A DNA stretch of 64,000 nt from Streptomyces sp. f51. Its GTDB lineage: Bacteria; Actinomycetota; Actinomycetes; Streptomycetales; Streptomycetaceae. This document shows, piece by piece, positions 25,357 through 34,218 of this stretch. The number at the start of each line of letters is the position of its first letter. The stretch's first letter is position 1. Both the position numbers and the translations under genes were made by a program. The stretch spans positions 4,373,001-4,437,000 of the forward strand of contig NZ_CP149798.1 of the NCBI RefSeq assembly GCF_037940415.1, in the 5' to 3' direction. The notes under the pieces are model-generated. The model saw nothing but the letters and a program-made list of their open reading frames with translations, was not told the origin of the DNA and did no database searches.

Positions 25357-26379
25357 ATGCTGATCGCTCAGCGCCCCTCGTTGACCGAAGAGGTCGTCGA
25401 CGAATTCCGCTCCCGGTTCGTGATCGAGCCGCTGGAGCCGGGCTTCGGCTACACCCTCGGCAACTCCCTGCGCCGCACCCTCCTCTCGTCGATCCCCGGA
25501 GCCGCTGTCACCAGCATCCGCATCGACGGTGTCCTGCACGAGTTCACCACCGTGCCGGGCGTCAAGGAGGACGTCACCGACCTGATCCTCAACATCAAGC
25601 AGCTGGTCGTCTCCTCGGAGCACGACGAGCCGGTCGTGATGTACCTGCGCAAGCAGGGCCCGGGTCTGGTCACCGCCGCCGACATCGCGCCCCCGGCCGG
25701 TGTCGAGGTCCACAACCCCGACCTCGTCCTCGCCACGCTCAACGGCAAGGGCAAGCTGGAGATGGAGCTGACCGTCGAGCGCGGTCGCGGCTACGTCTCC
25801 GCCGTTCAGAACAAGCAGGTCGGTCAGGAGATCGGGCGCATCCCGGTCGACTCGATCTACTCGCCGGTGCTGAAGGTCACGTACAAGGTCGAGGCGACCC
25901 GTGTCGAGCAGCGCACCGACTTCGACAAGCTGATCGTCGACGTCGAGACCAAGCAGGCCATGCGTCCCCGTGACGCCATGGCGTCGGCCGGCAAGACCCT
26001 GGTCGAGCTGTTCGGTCTGGCCCGCGAGCTCAACATCGACGCCGAGGGCATCGACATGGGCCCGTCCCCCACGGACGCCGCCCTCGCCGCCGATCTCGCG
26101 CTGCCGATCGAGGAGCTGGAGCTCACGGTCCGCTCGTACAACTGCCTCAAGCGTGAGGGCATCCACTCCGTGGGTGAGCTCGTCGCCCGCTCCGAGGCCG
26201 ACCTCCTGGACATCCGCAACTTCGGTGCGAAGTCCATCGACGAGGTCAAGGCGAAGCTGGCCGGCATGGGCCTGGCCCTCAAGGACAGCCCGCCCGGATT
26301 CGACCCGACCGCCGCCGCCGACGCCTTCGGCGCCGACGACGACGCGGACGCCGGTTTCGTCGAGACCGAGCAGTACTGA
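25357..26379 (+). CDS. rpoA: DNA-directed RNA polymerase subunit alpha
   Basis: 340 residues. The N-terminal dimerisation domain has GYTLGNSLRRTLLSSIPGAAV-type sequence (residues ~29-50); the C-terminal domain (from ~250) has VRSYNCLKREGIHSVGEL and NFGAKSIDEVKAKL, which bind UP elements and activators. A short Ala/Asp-rich tail ends the protein. ATG start; followed by rplQ after 212 nt. Confidence 0.98.
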   Translation: MLIAQRPSLTEEVVDEFRSRFVIEPLEPGFGYTLGNSLRRTLLSSIPGAAVTSIRIDGVLHEFTTVPGVKEDVTDLILNIKQLVVSSEHDEPVVMYLRKQGPGLVTAADIAPPAGVEVHNPDLVLATLNGKGKLEMELTVERGRGYVSAVQNKQVGQEIGRIPVDSIYSPVLKVTYKVEATRVEQRTDFDKLIVDVETKQAMRPRDAMASAGKTLVELFGLARELNIDAEGIDMGPSPTDAALAADLALPIEELELTVRSYNCLKREGIHSVGELVARSEADLLDIRNFGAKSIDEVKAKLAGMGLALKDSPPGFDPTAAADAFGADDDADAGFVETEQY

Positions 26380-26591
26380 TCGCCTCCGGCGGGACAGCCG
26401 TCCTTGGGCGGTGGTCCCGCCGGACCGATCGCGACGGCCGGCCGGCCGTGGCTGGTCGCGCAGTTCCCCGCGCCCCTGACGGGGCCCGGTTCCTCCGGTG
26501 CTGAAAAGTGCCGGATCTTCGACGGGCGATCGCCCGCTCGGACACTGACCTCGGTACCTAGTACGGCCGGGGCAGACACCTAGGAGAAACC

Positions 26592-27089
26592 ATGCCGAAG
26601 CCCGCCAAGGGTGCCCGTCTGGGCGGCAGTGCCGCGCACGAGAAGCTGCTTCTCGCGAACCTCGCGAAGTCGCTCTTCGAGCACGGCCGCATCACCACCA
26701 CCGAGGCCAAGGCCCGCCGCCTGCGTCCCTACGCGGAGCGTCTGGTCACCAAGGCGAAGAAGGGTGACCTTCACAACCGCCGTCAGGTGCTCTCGGTGAT
26801 CACGGACAAGAGCATCGTGCACACGCTCTTCACCGAGATCGGCCCGCGCTACGAGAACCGCCCGGGTGGTTACACCCGTATCACCAAGATCGGTAACCGT
26901 CGTGGCGACAACGCGCCCATGGCTGTCATCGAGCTGGTGGAGGCCCTGACCGTGGCCCAGCAGGCCACCGGTGAGGCCGAGGCTGCGACCAAGCGTGCCG
27001 CCAAGGAGACCGAGGCCCCGGCCAAGGTCGAGGACACCAAGGCCGAGGACGCCGTCGAGGCTCCCGCCGAGGAGTCGAAGGACGCCTGA
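26592..27089 (+). CDS. rplQ: 50S ribosomal protein L17 with charged C-terminal tail
   Basis: 165 residues. The L17 core (MPKPAKGARLGGSAAHEK to ~120, with NRRGDNAPMAVIELV) is followed by about 45 residues rich in Ala, Glu and Lys (KETEAPAKVEDTKAEDAVEA), longer than in E. coli and likely disordered. L17 surrounds the exit tunnel. GGAGAAA precedes the ATG. End of the alpha-type group. Confidence 0.97.
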   Translation: MPKPAKGARLGGSAAHEKLLLANLAKSLFEHGRITTTEAKARRLRPYAERLVTKAKKGDLHNRRQVLSVITDKSIVHTLFTEIGPRYENRPGGYTRITKIGNRRGDNAPMAVIELVEALTVAQQATGEAEAATKRAAKETEAPAKVEDTKAEDAVEAPAEESKDA

Positions 27090-27107
27090 GGCACTGCCTC
27101 GCTGTGA

Positions 27108-27137
27108 GCGGGTCCGTCCCTTCGGGGGCGGGCCCGC
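27108..27137 (+). terminator. terminator after rplQ
   Basis: GCGGGTCCGTCCC (27108-27120) pairs with GGGGCGGGCCCGC (27125-27137) using two G-U pairs, UUCG loop, followed by TTTCGCG. Confidence 0.75.
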
Positions 27138-27182
27138 TTTCGCGTTCCCGGGGAGGGACCCGGGCCTTGAGAGGATCTAGGT

Positions 27183-28049
27183 GTGAGTGACGAAGCGGAG
27201 CCCGGGTTCGTCCGGGTGCGGTTGGACCTGTCGTACGACGGGAGCGAGTTCTCGGGGTGGGCCAGGCAGGCCGGCGGACGCCGGACCGTGCAGGGCGAGA
27301 TCGAGGACGCGCTGCGGACGGTGACGCGGACGAGGGACACCACGTACGAGCTGACCGTGGCCGGGCGGACCGACGCCGGAGTGCACGCGCGCGGCCAGGT
27401 GGCCCATGTCGACCTGCCGGAAGAGCTGTGGGCCGAGCACCGGGAGAAGCTGCTGAAGCGGCTGGCCGGACGGCTGTCCAAGGATGTGCGGGTGTGGTCG
27501 CTCACGGAGGCGCCGGCCGGTTTCAACGCGCGGTTCTCGGCGATCTGGCGGCGCTACGCCTACCGTGTGACCGACGAGCCGGGCGGTGTCGATCCGCTGC
27601 TGCGCAGTCATGTCCTGTGGCACGACTGGCCGTTGGACGTGGAGGCCATGAACGAGGCGGCCCGGGGGCTGGTGGGGGAGCACGACTTCGCCGCCTACTG
27701 CAAGAAGCGCGAGGGCGCCACGACCATCCGCACGCTCCAGCAACTGAGCCTGGTGCGGGGCGAGGACGGCGTCATCACGGCCACGGTGCGGGCGGACGCC
27801 TTCTGCCACAACATGGTGCGCTCGCTGATCGGGGCCCTGCTGTTCGTGGGTGACGGGCACCGCGGGCCGGACTGGCCAGGCAAGGTGCTGGCCGCCGGCG
27901 TACGGGACTCGGCCGTTCACGTCGTCCGGCCGCACGGGCTGACGCTGGAGGAAGTCGGCTACCCCGCCGACGAGTTGCTGGCCGCGCGGAACAAGGAGGC
28001 GCGGAACAAGCGGACGTTGCCCGGAGCGGCCGGATGCGAGTCCTGCTGA
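27183..28049 (+). CDS. truA: tRNA pseudouridine(38-40) synthase
   Basis: 288 residues. Makes pseudouridine in the anticodon arm. Catalytic Asp64 is in AGRTDAGVHARGQ; LDLSYDGSEFSGWARQ and CHNMVRSLIGALL are further family motifs. GTG start at 27183 just after the rplQ terminator. A terminator shared with the convergent gene follows at 28122. Confidence 0.96.
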   Translation: MSDEAEPGFVRVRLDLSYDGSEFSGWARQAGGRRTVQGEIEDALRTVTRTRDTTYELTVAGRTDAGVHARGQVAHVDLPEELWAEHREKLLKRLAGRLSKDVRVWSLTEAPAGFNARFSAIWRRYAYRVTDEPGGVDPLLRSHVLWHDWPLDVEAMNEAARGLVGEHDFAAYCKKREGATTIRTLQQLSLVRGEDGVITATVRADAFCHNMVRSLIGALLFVGDGHRGPDWPGKVLAAGVRDSAVHVVRPHGLTLEEVGYPADELLAARNKEARNKRTLPGAAGCESC

Positions 28050-28121
28050 CGTCTGCTCGGCGGTGCACGTTGCCACCGATCCCGTGAACCTGAGCGGGCG
28101 TCACATGGCGCGCGGGGGAGG

Positions 28122-28153
28122 GGACGGCGGCCGGATCGTGGCGGCCGCCGTCC
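28122..28153. terminator. bidirectional terminator between truA and the leftward gene
   Basis: Perfect 12-bp stem GGACGGCGGCCG (28122-28133) with CGGCCGCCGTCC (28142-28153), 8-nt loop, between convergent genes. Confidence 0.75.
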
Positions 28154-28160
28154 GGAGCCG

Positions 28161-29048
28161 CTACTGGCCAGCCGCGGCCGACGCCTGGGCCTGGCCCCGC
28201 CGGCTGATCTGGCGGAACGTGAACTCCGCGAGGTCGTCGCCGGTCGTGAACACCGCGGTGTCCTTCGTCGTCACGTCCTTGCCGTTGGTGAAGCCGGCGA
28301 GGGTGAAGTAGCCGTACCGGCCGTAGGCGTTGCGGGTCGAACGGCAGACGGCCGAGTCGCAGAACGCCTTGATGCCGTTGCCGGCGAGCGAGGCGATGAT
28401 GCTCTTGTCGTTCGTCTCGGCCTTGGCCTTGCTCGCCTGCGCCTCGGTCTCGAAGACCGCGACGCCGACCGTCACCGCCACCCCGTCCTTGACGTAGGTG
28501 ACGCGCATGAAGCGGGTGCAGCCGTTCTTGGTGAGGACCGGCGGCAGCGTGTCCTTCGCGGCCGAGGCGCAGTTCTTCGTGTCGGCCGTCGGACCCTTGC
28601 GGTACACGCGGTCGCCCATGGTGAGCTGCGTGCCGGGGAAGAGGATGTCCGGGCTCAGCGGCGCGGTGTCCTTCTGCGCGCTGGCTATGAACTGCTTGGG
28701 ATCCAGCGGCGGCGGAGCCGAGGTCGGCTCGAAGGACGGCGCCGGAGTCGTCGCGCCGGGGATGTCCGAACTGGCGGGCAGTTTGGACGGCTGGTTGCCG
28801 GCCTCGTTGTTCCCGTTGGCGTTGGCGACCGCCATGGCCACGGCAGCGCCGACGGCGACGGTGGCCACGGCCCCGCCCACGATGAACAGCACCTTGCGGC
28901 GCTTGTTGCGCGTCTCGGAAGCCTCCGCCATGGCGGCCCAGTCGGGATTCCCGCTGGAGCGCTGGTTGTTCCACTGAGGCGTTTGCTGAGACCCCGGCTT
29001 CCAGGGGTCCCACGGGGGCTGCCCCTGCCCACCCTGCCCATAACTCAT
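28161..29048 (-). CDS. membrane-anchored protein of unknown function
   Basis: 295 residues from the ATG at 29048 (MSYGQGGQGQPPWDPWKPG). A Pro/Gln-rich cytoplasmic N-terminus of ~45 residues, then one membrane helix (VLFIVGGAVATVAVGAAVAMAV, read at ~53-74), a Pro/Ala/Ser linker and an extracytoplasmic domain with four or more cysteines (NCASAAK, NGCTRF, FCDSAVC). I do not recognise a characterised family; similar anchored proteins are common beside ribosomal genes in Streptomyces. A start 15 codons upstream is possible but less likely. Confidence 0.8.
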   Translation of the reverse strand: MSYGQGGQGQPPWDPWKPGSQQTPQWNNQRSSGNPDWAAMAEASETRNKRRKVLFIVGGAVATVAVGAAVAMAVANANGNNEAGNQPSKLPASSDIPGATTPAPSFEPTSAPPPLDPKQFIASAQKDTAPLSPDILFPGTQLTMGDRVYRKGPTADTKNCASAAKDTLPPVLTKNGCTRFMRVTYVKDGVAVTVGVAVFETEAQASKAKAETNDKSIIASLAGNGIKAFCDSAVCRSTRNAYGRYGYFTLAGFTNGKDVTTKDTAVFTTGDDLAEFTFRQISRRGQAQASAAAGQ

Positions 29049-29122
29049 GCGCCGCATCTTAGACGGGGGTTGGGGGGTGCCGGTCAGCTCCACCGGGCAC
29101 TTGAGCCCCTAGCGTGATCTGA

Positions 29123-30319
29123 ATGCGCAAGGGCAAAAGTGACATCTCCGGGTGGTTGGTGCGTAGGGCCTCCTGGCACGCGTGGGCGGCCTCGGTCGTG
29201 GTGCTGTGCGCGCATGTCGTGGGCGTCGCGCTGAGCACCTCGGACGGCGGCATGGACAACGCGATCGTCGTGCGGGCGGCGCGGACCTGGCTGAACGGCG
29301 GTTCGCCGTACGAGGACCGGCACTTCCTCTATCTCCCGAGCGCGGTGCTCGCGGCCGTGCCGCAGATCCTGCTGCCCCCGGACGCGCTCCGGGTGCTGGT
29401 CCCGCTGACGGTGACCGTTCTGCTGCTGGTGGGCTGGCTCTGCGCGCTGCGGGTCCACGGGGTGCCCGGACGCAGCCGGCTCGGAATGCTCGGACCCGCG
29501 GTGCTCGCTCTGGGCTTCGCCCCCTTCGGCCATCTGGTCTCGCTCGGCAACTGGACCGTGACCGCCGCGGCGGCTCTGCCGCTCGCCCTGCTGCTGGCCG
29601 CGCGGGAGCGGTGGGGGTGGGCCGGGGTGGTCGTCGGCGCGGCCCTGGCCCTGAAGCCGCTGCTCGCGCCGGTGGCCCTCCTCTTCGTCTTCGCGCGCCG
29701 CCGCCGGGCCCTGGCCGCGGTGGTCCTGGTGCCGGCCCTGGCGTCCGGCGGGGCGGCGCTGCTCATGCCCGATCCTGCGGCGTTCGTCACACGGACGCTG
29801 CCGTTCCTGCTGCGCGGCCACGACGGCTTCGTACGGCTCTACGAGGCCTCTCCGGTGGCCGTTCTGCCGCGTCTCGGCGTGCCGTCCCCCGTCGCGGTCG
29901 CGCTCGCCTGCGTGGCGGCGGGGTCCGGGGTGCTGGCCGCGTACCGCCGCTGGTCGCGCGGTGTTCCCGGGCCCTTGCGGCTGGTCGAGACCGCGGTTCT
30001 GCTGATGCTCTCGGCGTTCCTGGTGTCCAGACCGTCGTACGACCACTACCTGCTCGTCGTGGTGCCGCTGCTGCTCGCGGGCCTGCCGTATCCCGCCTCG
30101 GCGGCCCGTGGACCCTGGTTCTGGCTGGCGCTCGTACCGCAGGTGCCCGGCGCCGACTGGCCCTGGCTGGAAGCGGTGACCCGGCGTTCGTTCCGGGACT
30201 GCTTTACCCTGTGTGTAATGACTGCATCGGTGGCGCTTTGGCATCACCGTCATCTGCCGCTCGCCGGACCGGTCCGCTTCGTCGCTCAGCGACGGGAACG
30301 ACCGGCCACGAGGGCGTGA
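29123..30319 (+). CDS. multi-pass membrane protein, GT87/GT-C glycosyltransferase-like
   Basis: 398 residues with about nine or ten hydrophobic segments. The first extracytoplasmic loop has DGGMDNAIVVRAARTWLNGGSPYED, the pattern (acidic residue then RAxxxxLxGxxPY) seen in polyprenyl-phosphate-dependent GT-C enzymes of the DUF2029/GT87 group, such as mannosyl- or arabinosyltransferases. Substrate unknown. The ATG at 29123 has no ribosome site but a TAGCGT hexamer 7 nt upstream, so the mRNA may be leaderless. Divergent from the anchored protein. Confidence 0.75.
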   Translation: MRKGKSDISGWLVRRASWHAWAASVVVLCAHVVGVALSTSDGGMDNAIVVRAARTWLNGGSPYEDRHFLYLPSAVLAAVPQILLPPDALRVLVPLTVTVLLLVGWLCALRVHGVPGRSRLGMLGPAVLALGFAPFGHLVSLGNWTVTAAAALPLALLLAARERWGWAGVVVGAALALKPLLAPVALLFVFARRRRALAAVVLVPALASGGAALLMPDPAAFVTRTLPFLLRGHDGFVRLYEASPVAVLPRLGVPSPVAVALACVAAGSGVLAAYRRWSRGVPGPLRLVETAVLLMLSAFLVSRPSYDHYLLVVVPLLLAGLPYPASAARGPWFWLALVPQVPGADWPWLEAVTRRSFRDCFTLCVMTASVALWHHRHLPLAGPVRFVAQRRERPATRA

Positions 30320-30330
30320 GCTCTCGCGTT

Positions 30331-30360
30331 TTGACCCTTCCGGGGCATCGCGGGTAGGCT
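30331..30360 (+). promoter_or_regulatory. predicted rplM-rpsI promoter
   Basis: TTGACC (30331-30336), 18-nt spacer, TAGGCT (30355-30360), near vegetative consensus and ~180 nt before rplM. Confidence 0.65.
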
Positions 30361-30542
30361 TGCGGTTCGTTATGTGTATTGGCTTGCTCATTCTCACGTG
30401 AGGGGCCCTTACACCGGTCCACCGGGGCCGATGACCAGCGACCAGCACGCGGTATGCGTCACCGCAGTGCGGTCAGGGCTGTCGTGATCGTCCGTGGTGG
30501 CCATGTCAGGACCCACTCACTGAAGAAGCGAAGGCTACGACC

Positions 30543-30986
30543 GTGCGTACGTACAGCCCCAAGCCCGGCGACATCACTCGCCAGTGGTACGTCATCGACG
30601 CCCAGGATGTCGTCCTGGGTCGTCTGGCGACCACTGCTGCGAACATCCTGCGGGGCAAGCACAAGCCGATCTACGCCCCCCACGTCGACGCTGGTGACTT
30701 CGTCATCATCATCAACGCGGACAAGGTGCACCTCTCCGGCAACAAGAAGACCCAGAAGCTGGCGTACCGCCACTCCGGTTACCCGGGTGGTCTGCGCTCC
30801 GTCCGTTACGACGAGCTGCTGGCGAAGAACCCCGAGAAGGCCGTCGAGAAGGCCATCAGGGGCATGGTTCCCAAGAACACCCTGGGCCGTCAGGTGCTCT
30901 CGAAGCTGAAGGTCTACGCGGGCGAGAACCACCCGCACGCTGCGCAGCAGCCGGTCCCGTTCGAGATCACCCAGGTCGCGCAGTAG
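30543..30986 (+). CDS. rplM: 50S ribosomal protein L13
   Basis: 147 residues. An early large-subunit assembly protein. RTYSPKPGDITRQWYVID opens the protein from a GTG; GKHKPIYAPHVDAGDFVI and KAIRGMVPKNTLGRQ are conserved. Cotranscribed with rpsI, 42 nt downstream. Confidence 0.98.
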   Translation: MRTYSPKPGDITRQWYVIDAQDVVLGRLATTAANILRGKHKPIYAPHVDAGDFVIIINADKVHLSGNKKTQKLAYRHSGYPGGLRSVRYDELLAKNPEKAVEKAIRGMVPKNTLGRQVLSKLKVYAGENHPHAAQQPVPFEITQVAQ

Positions 30987-31028
30987 TTCCGGCCACCCCC
31001 TAAGACGAAAAAGAATCTGAGGAGAATC

Positions 31029-31550
31029 GTGGCCGAGACCACCGTTGAGCAGCCGGTCGAAGAGACTGAGCTCGTCGACATCGAGAACTACACCACCGAG
31101 TCCGAGGTCCCCGTCGAGGGCGAGTACACCTCGGAGTCGCTCGCGGGCCGCTTCGGCGACCCGCAGCCGGCCGCCGGCCTTGGCCGTCGGAAGAACGCCA
31201 TCGCCCGCGTCCGGATCGTTCCGGGCACCGGCAAGTGGAAGATCAACGGCCGCACCCTTGAGGACTACTTCCCCAACAAGGTGCACCAGCAGGAAGTCAA
31301 CGAGCCCTTCAAGGTGCTCGAGCTCGACAACCGCTACGACGTCATCGCCCGCATCGCGGGTGGCGGTGTCTCCGGTCAGGCCGGTGCCCTGCGCCTCGGC
31401 GTGGCCCGCGCGCTGAACGAGGCCGACGTGGACAACAACCGCGGCGCCCTCAAGAAGGCCGGCTTCCTCAAGCGCGACGACCGTGCGGTCGAGCGCAAGA
31501 AGGCCGGTCTCAAGAAGGCCCGCAAGGCTCCGCAGTACAGCAAGCGTTAA
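31029..31550 (+). CDS. rpsI: 30S ribosomal protein S9 with acidic N-terminal extension
   Basis: 173 residues against ~130 in E. coli. The S9 domain starts near residue 50 (GLGRRKNAIARVRIVPG) and ends in the invariant QYSKR tail that reaches P-site tRNA. The first ~45 residues are acidic (many Glu/Asp/Thr). GTG at 31029 has GAGGAGAA upstream, which supports the long form. Strong terminator follows. Confidence 0.97.
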   Translation: MAETTVEQPVEETELVDIENYTTESEVPVEGEYTSESLAGRFGDPQPAAGLGRRKNAIARVRIVPGTGKWKINGRTLEDYFPNKVHQQEVNEPFKVLELDNRYDVIARIAGGGVSGQAGALRLGVARALNEADVDNNRGALKKAGFLKRDDRAVERKKAGLKKARKAPQYSKR

Positions 31551-31590
31551 TCTTCGCTGCTTGCTTCTGCGCGGAGATACGCGTAGCTCC

Positions 31591-31631
31591 GAACGCCCCG
31601 GCGGCACGGTCATCGTGCTGCCGGGGCGTTC
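31591..31631 (+). terminator. terminator after rpsI
   Basis: 18-bp stem (31591-31608 with 31614-31631, one G-U), loop GTCAT, followed by GTTT. Confidence 0.9.
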
Positions 31632-31746
31632 GTTTATCACAGTGGTTGGGCGTATAACGGCACAAGGTGCTCAAAGGCTCATGTGATCGGATGACTCCGT
31701 ATCCTGCGGGGGACTTCCGTACTTTGCAGCTTTCTCAGGAGGACAA

Positions 31747-33105
31747 GTGGGACGACTCTTCGGCACGGACGGCGTGCGTGGTGTCGCCAACGCGGATCTG
31801 ACGGCCGAGCTCGCGCTCGGGCTCTCCGTTGCGGCGGCGCACGTACTCGCCGAGGCGGGCACGTTCGAAGGCCACCGGCCCGTGGCGGTGGTCGGGCGGG
31901 ATCCGCGTGCGTCCGGGGAGTTCCTGGAGGCCGCGGTGGTCGCCGGCCTCGCCAGCGCCGGTGTGGACGTCCTGCGCGTCGGTGTGCTGCCCACCCCCGC
32001 GGTGGCCTATCTCACCGGGGTGCTGGGCGCCGACCTCGGCGTGATGCTCTCCGCCAGCCACAACGCCATGCCCGACAACGGCATCAAGTTCTTCGCCCGC
32101 GGCGGGCACAAGCTCGCCGACGAGCTGGAGGACCGGATCGAGGGCGTGTACGAGGAGCACCGCACCGGCGCTCCCTGGGACCGCCCGACCGGCTCGGGCG
32201 TCGGCCGCGTGAAGTCCTACGACCAGGGCTTCGACCAGTACGTCGCCCACCTCATCGGAGTCCTCCCGAACCGTCTCGACGGTCTGAAGGTCGTCCTCGA
32301 CGAGGCGCACGGCGCGGCCGCCCGGGTCTCGCCCGAGGCGTTCGCGCGCGCCGGAGCCGAGATCATCACGATCGGCGCGGCACCCGACGGCCTCAACATC
32401 AACGACGGCTGCGGCTCGACCCATCTGGACCTGCTCAAGGCCGCCGTGGTCGAGCACGGCGCCGCCCTCGGCATCGCGCACGACGGCGACGCCGACCGCT
32501 GCCTCGCCGTGGACCACACGGGCGAGGAGATCGACGGCGACCAGATCCTGGCCGTTCTCGCGCTGGCGATGCGGGAGCGTTCCGCACTGCGCTCCGACAC
32601 CGTTGTCGCGACGGTCATGTCCAACCTGGGCTTCAAGCTCGCCATGGAGCGCGAGGGCGTCGCCCTCATCCAGACGGCGGTGGGCGACCGTTACGTCCTG
32701 GAGGAGATGAAGGCGCACGGCTACGCCCTCGGCGGCGAGCAGTCGGGGCACGTCATCATCCTCGACCACGCGACCACCGGCGACGGCACGCTCACCGGCC
32801 TGCTGCTGGCCGCCCGGGTGGCCCAGACCGGCCGCACGCTCAAGGACCTCGCCTCGGTCATGGAGCGGCTGCCGCAGGTCCTCGTCAACGTCCCCGACGT
32901 CGACCGGTCGCGGGTCGGCACCTCCGCCGAACTCGCCGCCGCGGTGGCCGACGCCGAGCAGGAGCTCGGCGCCACCGGACGGGTGCTGCTGCGCCCCTCC
33001 GGCACCGAGCCGCTCGTCCGCGTCATGGTCGAGGCCGCCGACATCGAGCACGCCCGCTCGGTGGCCGCGCGCCTGGCCGACGCGGTGAAGTCGGCGCTCG
33101 GCTAG
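31747..33105 (+). CDS. glmM: phosphoglucosamine mutase
   Basis: 452 residues. Converts glucosamine-6-phosphate to glucosamine-1-phosphate for peptidoglycan precursors. The phosphorylated serine is Ser104 in VMLSASHNAMPDNG; the metal loop is DGDADRC (near 250); the phosphate-binding end RPSGTEPLVRVMVE is intact. GTG start with AGGAGG 6 nt upstream. It works one step after GlmS, which is 2.2 kb downstream. Confidence 0.97.
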   Translation: MGRLFGTDGVRGVANADLTAELALGLSVAAAHVLAEAGTFEGHRPVAVVGRDPRASGEFLEAAVVAGLASAGVDVLRVGVLPTPAVAYLTGVLGADLGVMLSASHNAMPDNGIKFFARGGHKLADELEDRIEGVYEEHRTGAPWDRPTGSGVGRVKSYDQGFDQYVAHLIGVLPNRLDGLKVVLDEAHGAAARVSPEAFARAGAEIITIGAAPDGLNINDGCGSTHLDLLKAAVVEHGAALGIAHDGDADRCLAVDHTGEEIDGDQILAVLALAMRERSALRSDTVVATVMSNLGFKLAMEREGVALIQTAVGDRYVLEEMKAHGYALGGEQSGHVIILDHATTGDGTLTGLLLAARVAQTGRTLKDLASVMERLPQVLVNVPDVDRSRVGTSAELAAAVADAEQELGATGRVLLRPSGTEPLVRVMVEAADIEHARSVAARLADAVKSALG

Positions 33106-33122
33106 CAGCCCCGCACGAAACC

Positions 33123-33157
33123 GTGAGGCCCGGCACCCCGAAGGTGCCGGGCCTCAC
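33123..33157. terminator. terminator between glmM and the DUF389 gene
   Basis: Perfect 15-bp stem (33123-33137 with 33143-33157), loop CCGAA. It lies between convergent genes and can serve both. Confidence 0.9.
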
Positions 33158-33241
33158 ACATGTCCAGGGGCGGGCGGCCCGCCGATCCGCACGCCGAGCC
33201 GTCCTCCCGCCCGGCGCTTCTTCCGGCGCCGGGCTTCTCCG

Positions 33242-34177
33242 CTAGGCGGGCTGCCGCCTGCGCTGCGCCGCCCAGAACCATTTCTGGGCCATCAGCGTGA
33301 GCGTGCCGGCGACCACGATGCCGAGCAGGTTGAACAGCAACTGCTTGGTGGAGCCCCAGGTCTGGCCCATGTCGCCGTAGCTCAGGGCCACCGCGGCGTT
33401 CGCGGCGGCCGGGACCGTCGTCACGGAGATCGCGACACCGACGAGGGCCCCGGACTTCGCGGAGGTCAGCGACAGCATGCCGGCGGCGCCCGCGAGCACC
33501 GCGACGACGAACGAGAACCAGTCCGGGGCGTAGACGAACCCGGTGTTGGGGCGCGGCCCCTCCAGCTTCGCCTCGCTGAACAGTCCCACCCCGTCCATGA
33601 ACAGGCTGAAGAGCACCGTCATCGCCATGGCGATCGCGAAGCCGGCCAGCAACGCCGTCAGGGAGCGCAGGGCGAGGTGCCGTCCCCTCTGCACGATCGC
33701 GGTGCACAGCCCGGCCAGCGGGCCGAACTCCGGCCCCACGGCCATGGCTCCCACGATCAGCACCGCGTTGTCGAGCACCACGCCGCAGGCCGCGATCATC
33801 GTGGCGATGGTGATGAACGCGACGTAGGTGACCGACAGCGTGGACTCCTCGTGCGTGGCGTCCTCCAGGTGTTCCCAGAGCACCGCGTCGGCGCCCTCGC
33901 CCGGGGCCTCCGCCTCGGCCTCGTCGGCCCGCTTCGACAGGGACAGGTCGATGTCCTCGACCGCGATCGAGCCCGTGCGGTCGATACCCATCCTCCGCAG
34001 CCCTGCGACGAGCTCGTCGCCCGCCTCGCGAGCGACGTCGCACATCACCACGTCCCCCGCCGGACTGCGGGCCGTGCCGGGGAGCACCACGAGGTGAGCG
34101 GTGCCGACCGTGCGCTCGATGAGGCCGACGACGTCGTCGGTCCGGTCCGGGGGCGTGATCAGACGCAGGTGCAGCAT
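33242..34177 (-). CDS. DUF389 membrane protein
   Basis: 311 residues. An N-terminal soluble part (~120) carrying HLRLITPPDRTDDVVGLIERTVGT is followed by about six membrane helices with the DUF389 pattern (IATMIAACGVVLDNAVLIVGAMAVGPEFGPL). Family members are found in the cytoplasmic membrane; function not established. ATG at 34177. 41 nt downstream of coaA on the same strand, so the two may be cotranscribed. Confidence 0.9.
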   Translation of the reverse strand: MLHLRLITPPDRTDDVVGLIERTVGTAHLVVLPGTARSPAGDVVMCDVAREAGDELVAGLRRMGIDRTGSIAVEDIDLSLSKRADEAEAEAPGEGADAVLWEHLEDATHEESTLSVTYVAFITIATMIAACGVVLDNAVLIVGAMAVGPEFGPLAGLCTAIVQRGRHLALRSLTALLAGFAIAMAMTVLFSLFMDGVGLFSEAKLEGPRPNTGFVYAPDWFSFVVAVLAGAAGMLSLTSAKSGALVGVAISVTTVPAAANAAVALSYGDMGQTWGSTKQLLFNLLGIVVAGTLTLMAQKWFWAAQRRRQPA

Positions 34178-34218
34178 GGCCGCACAGTAGCCGCACGTAC
34201 CGGGGCCGGCCCCGGGGC

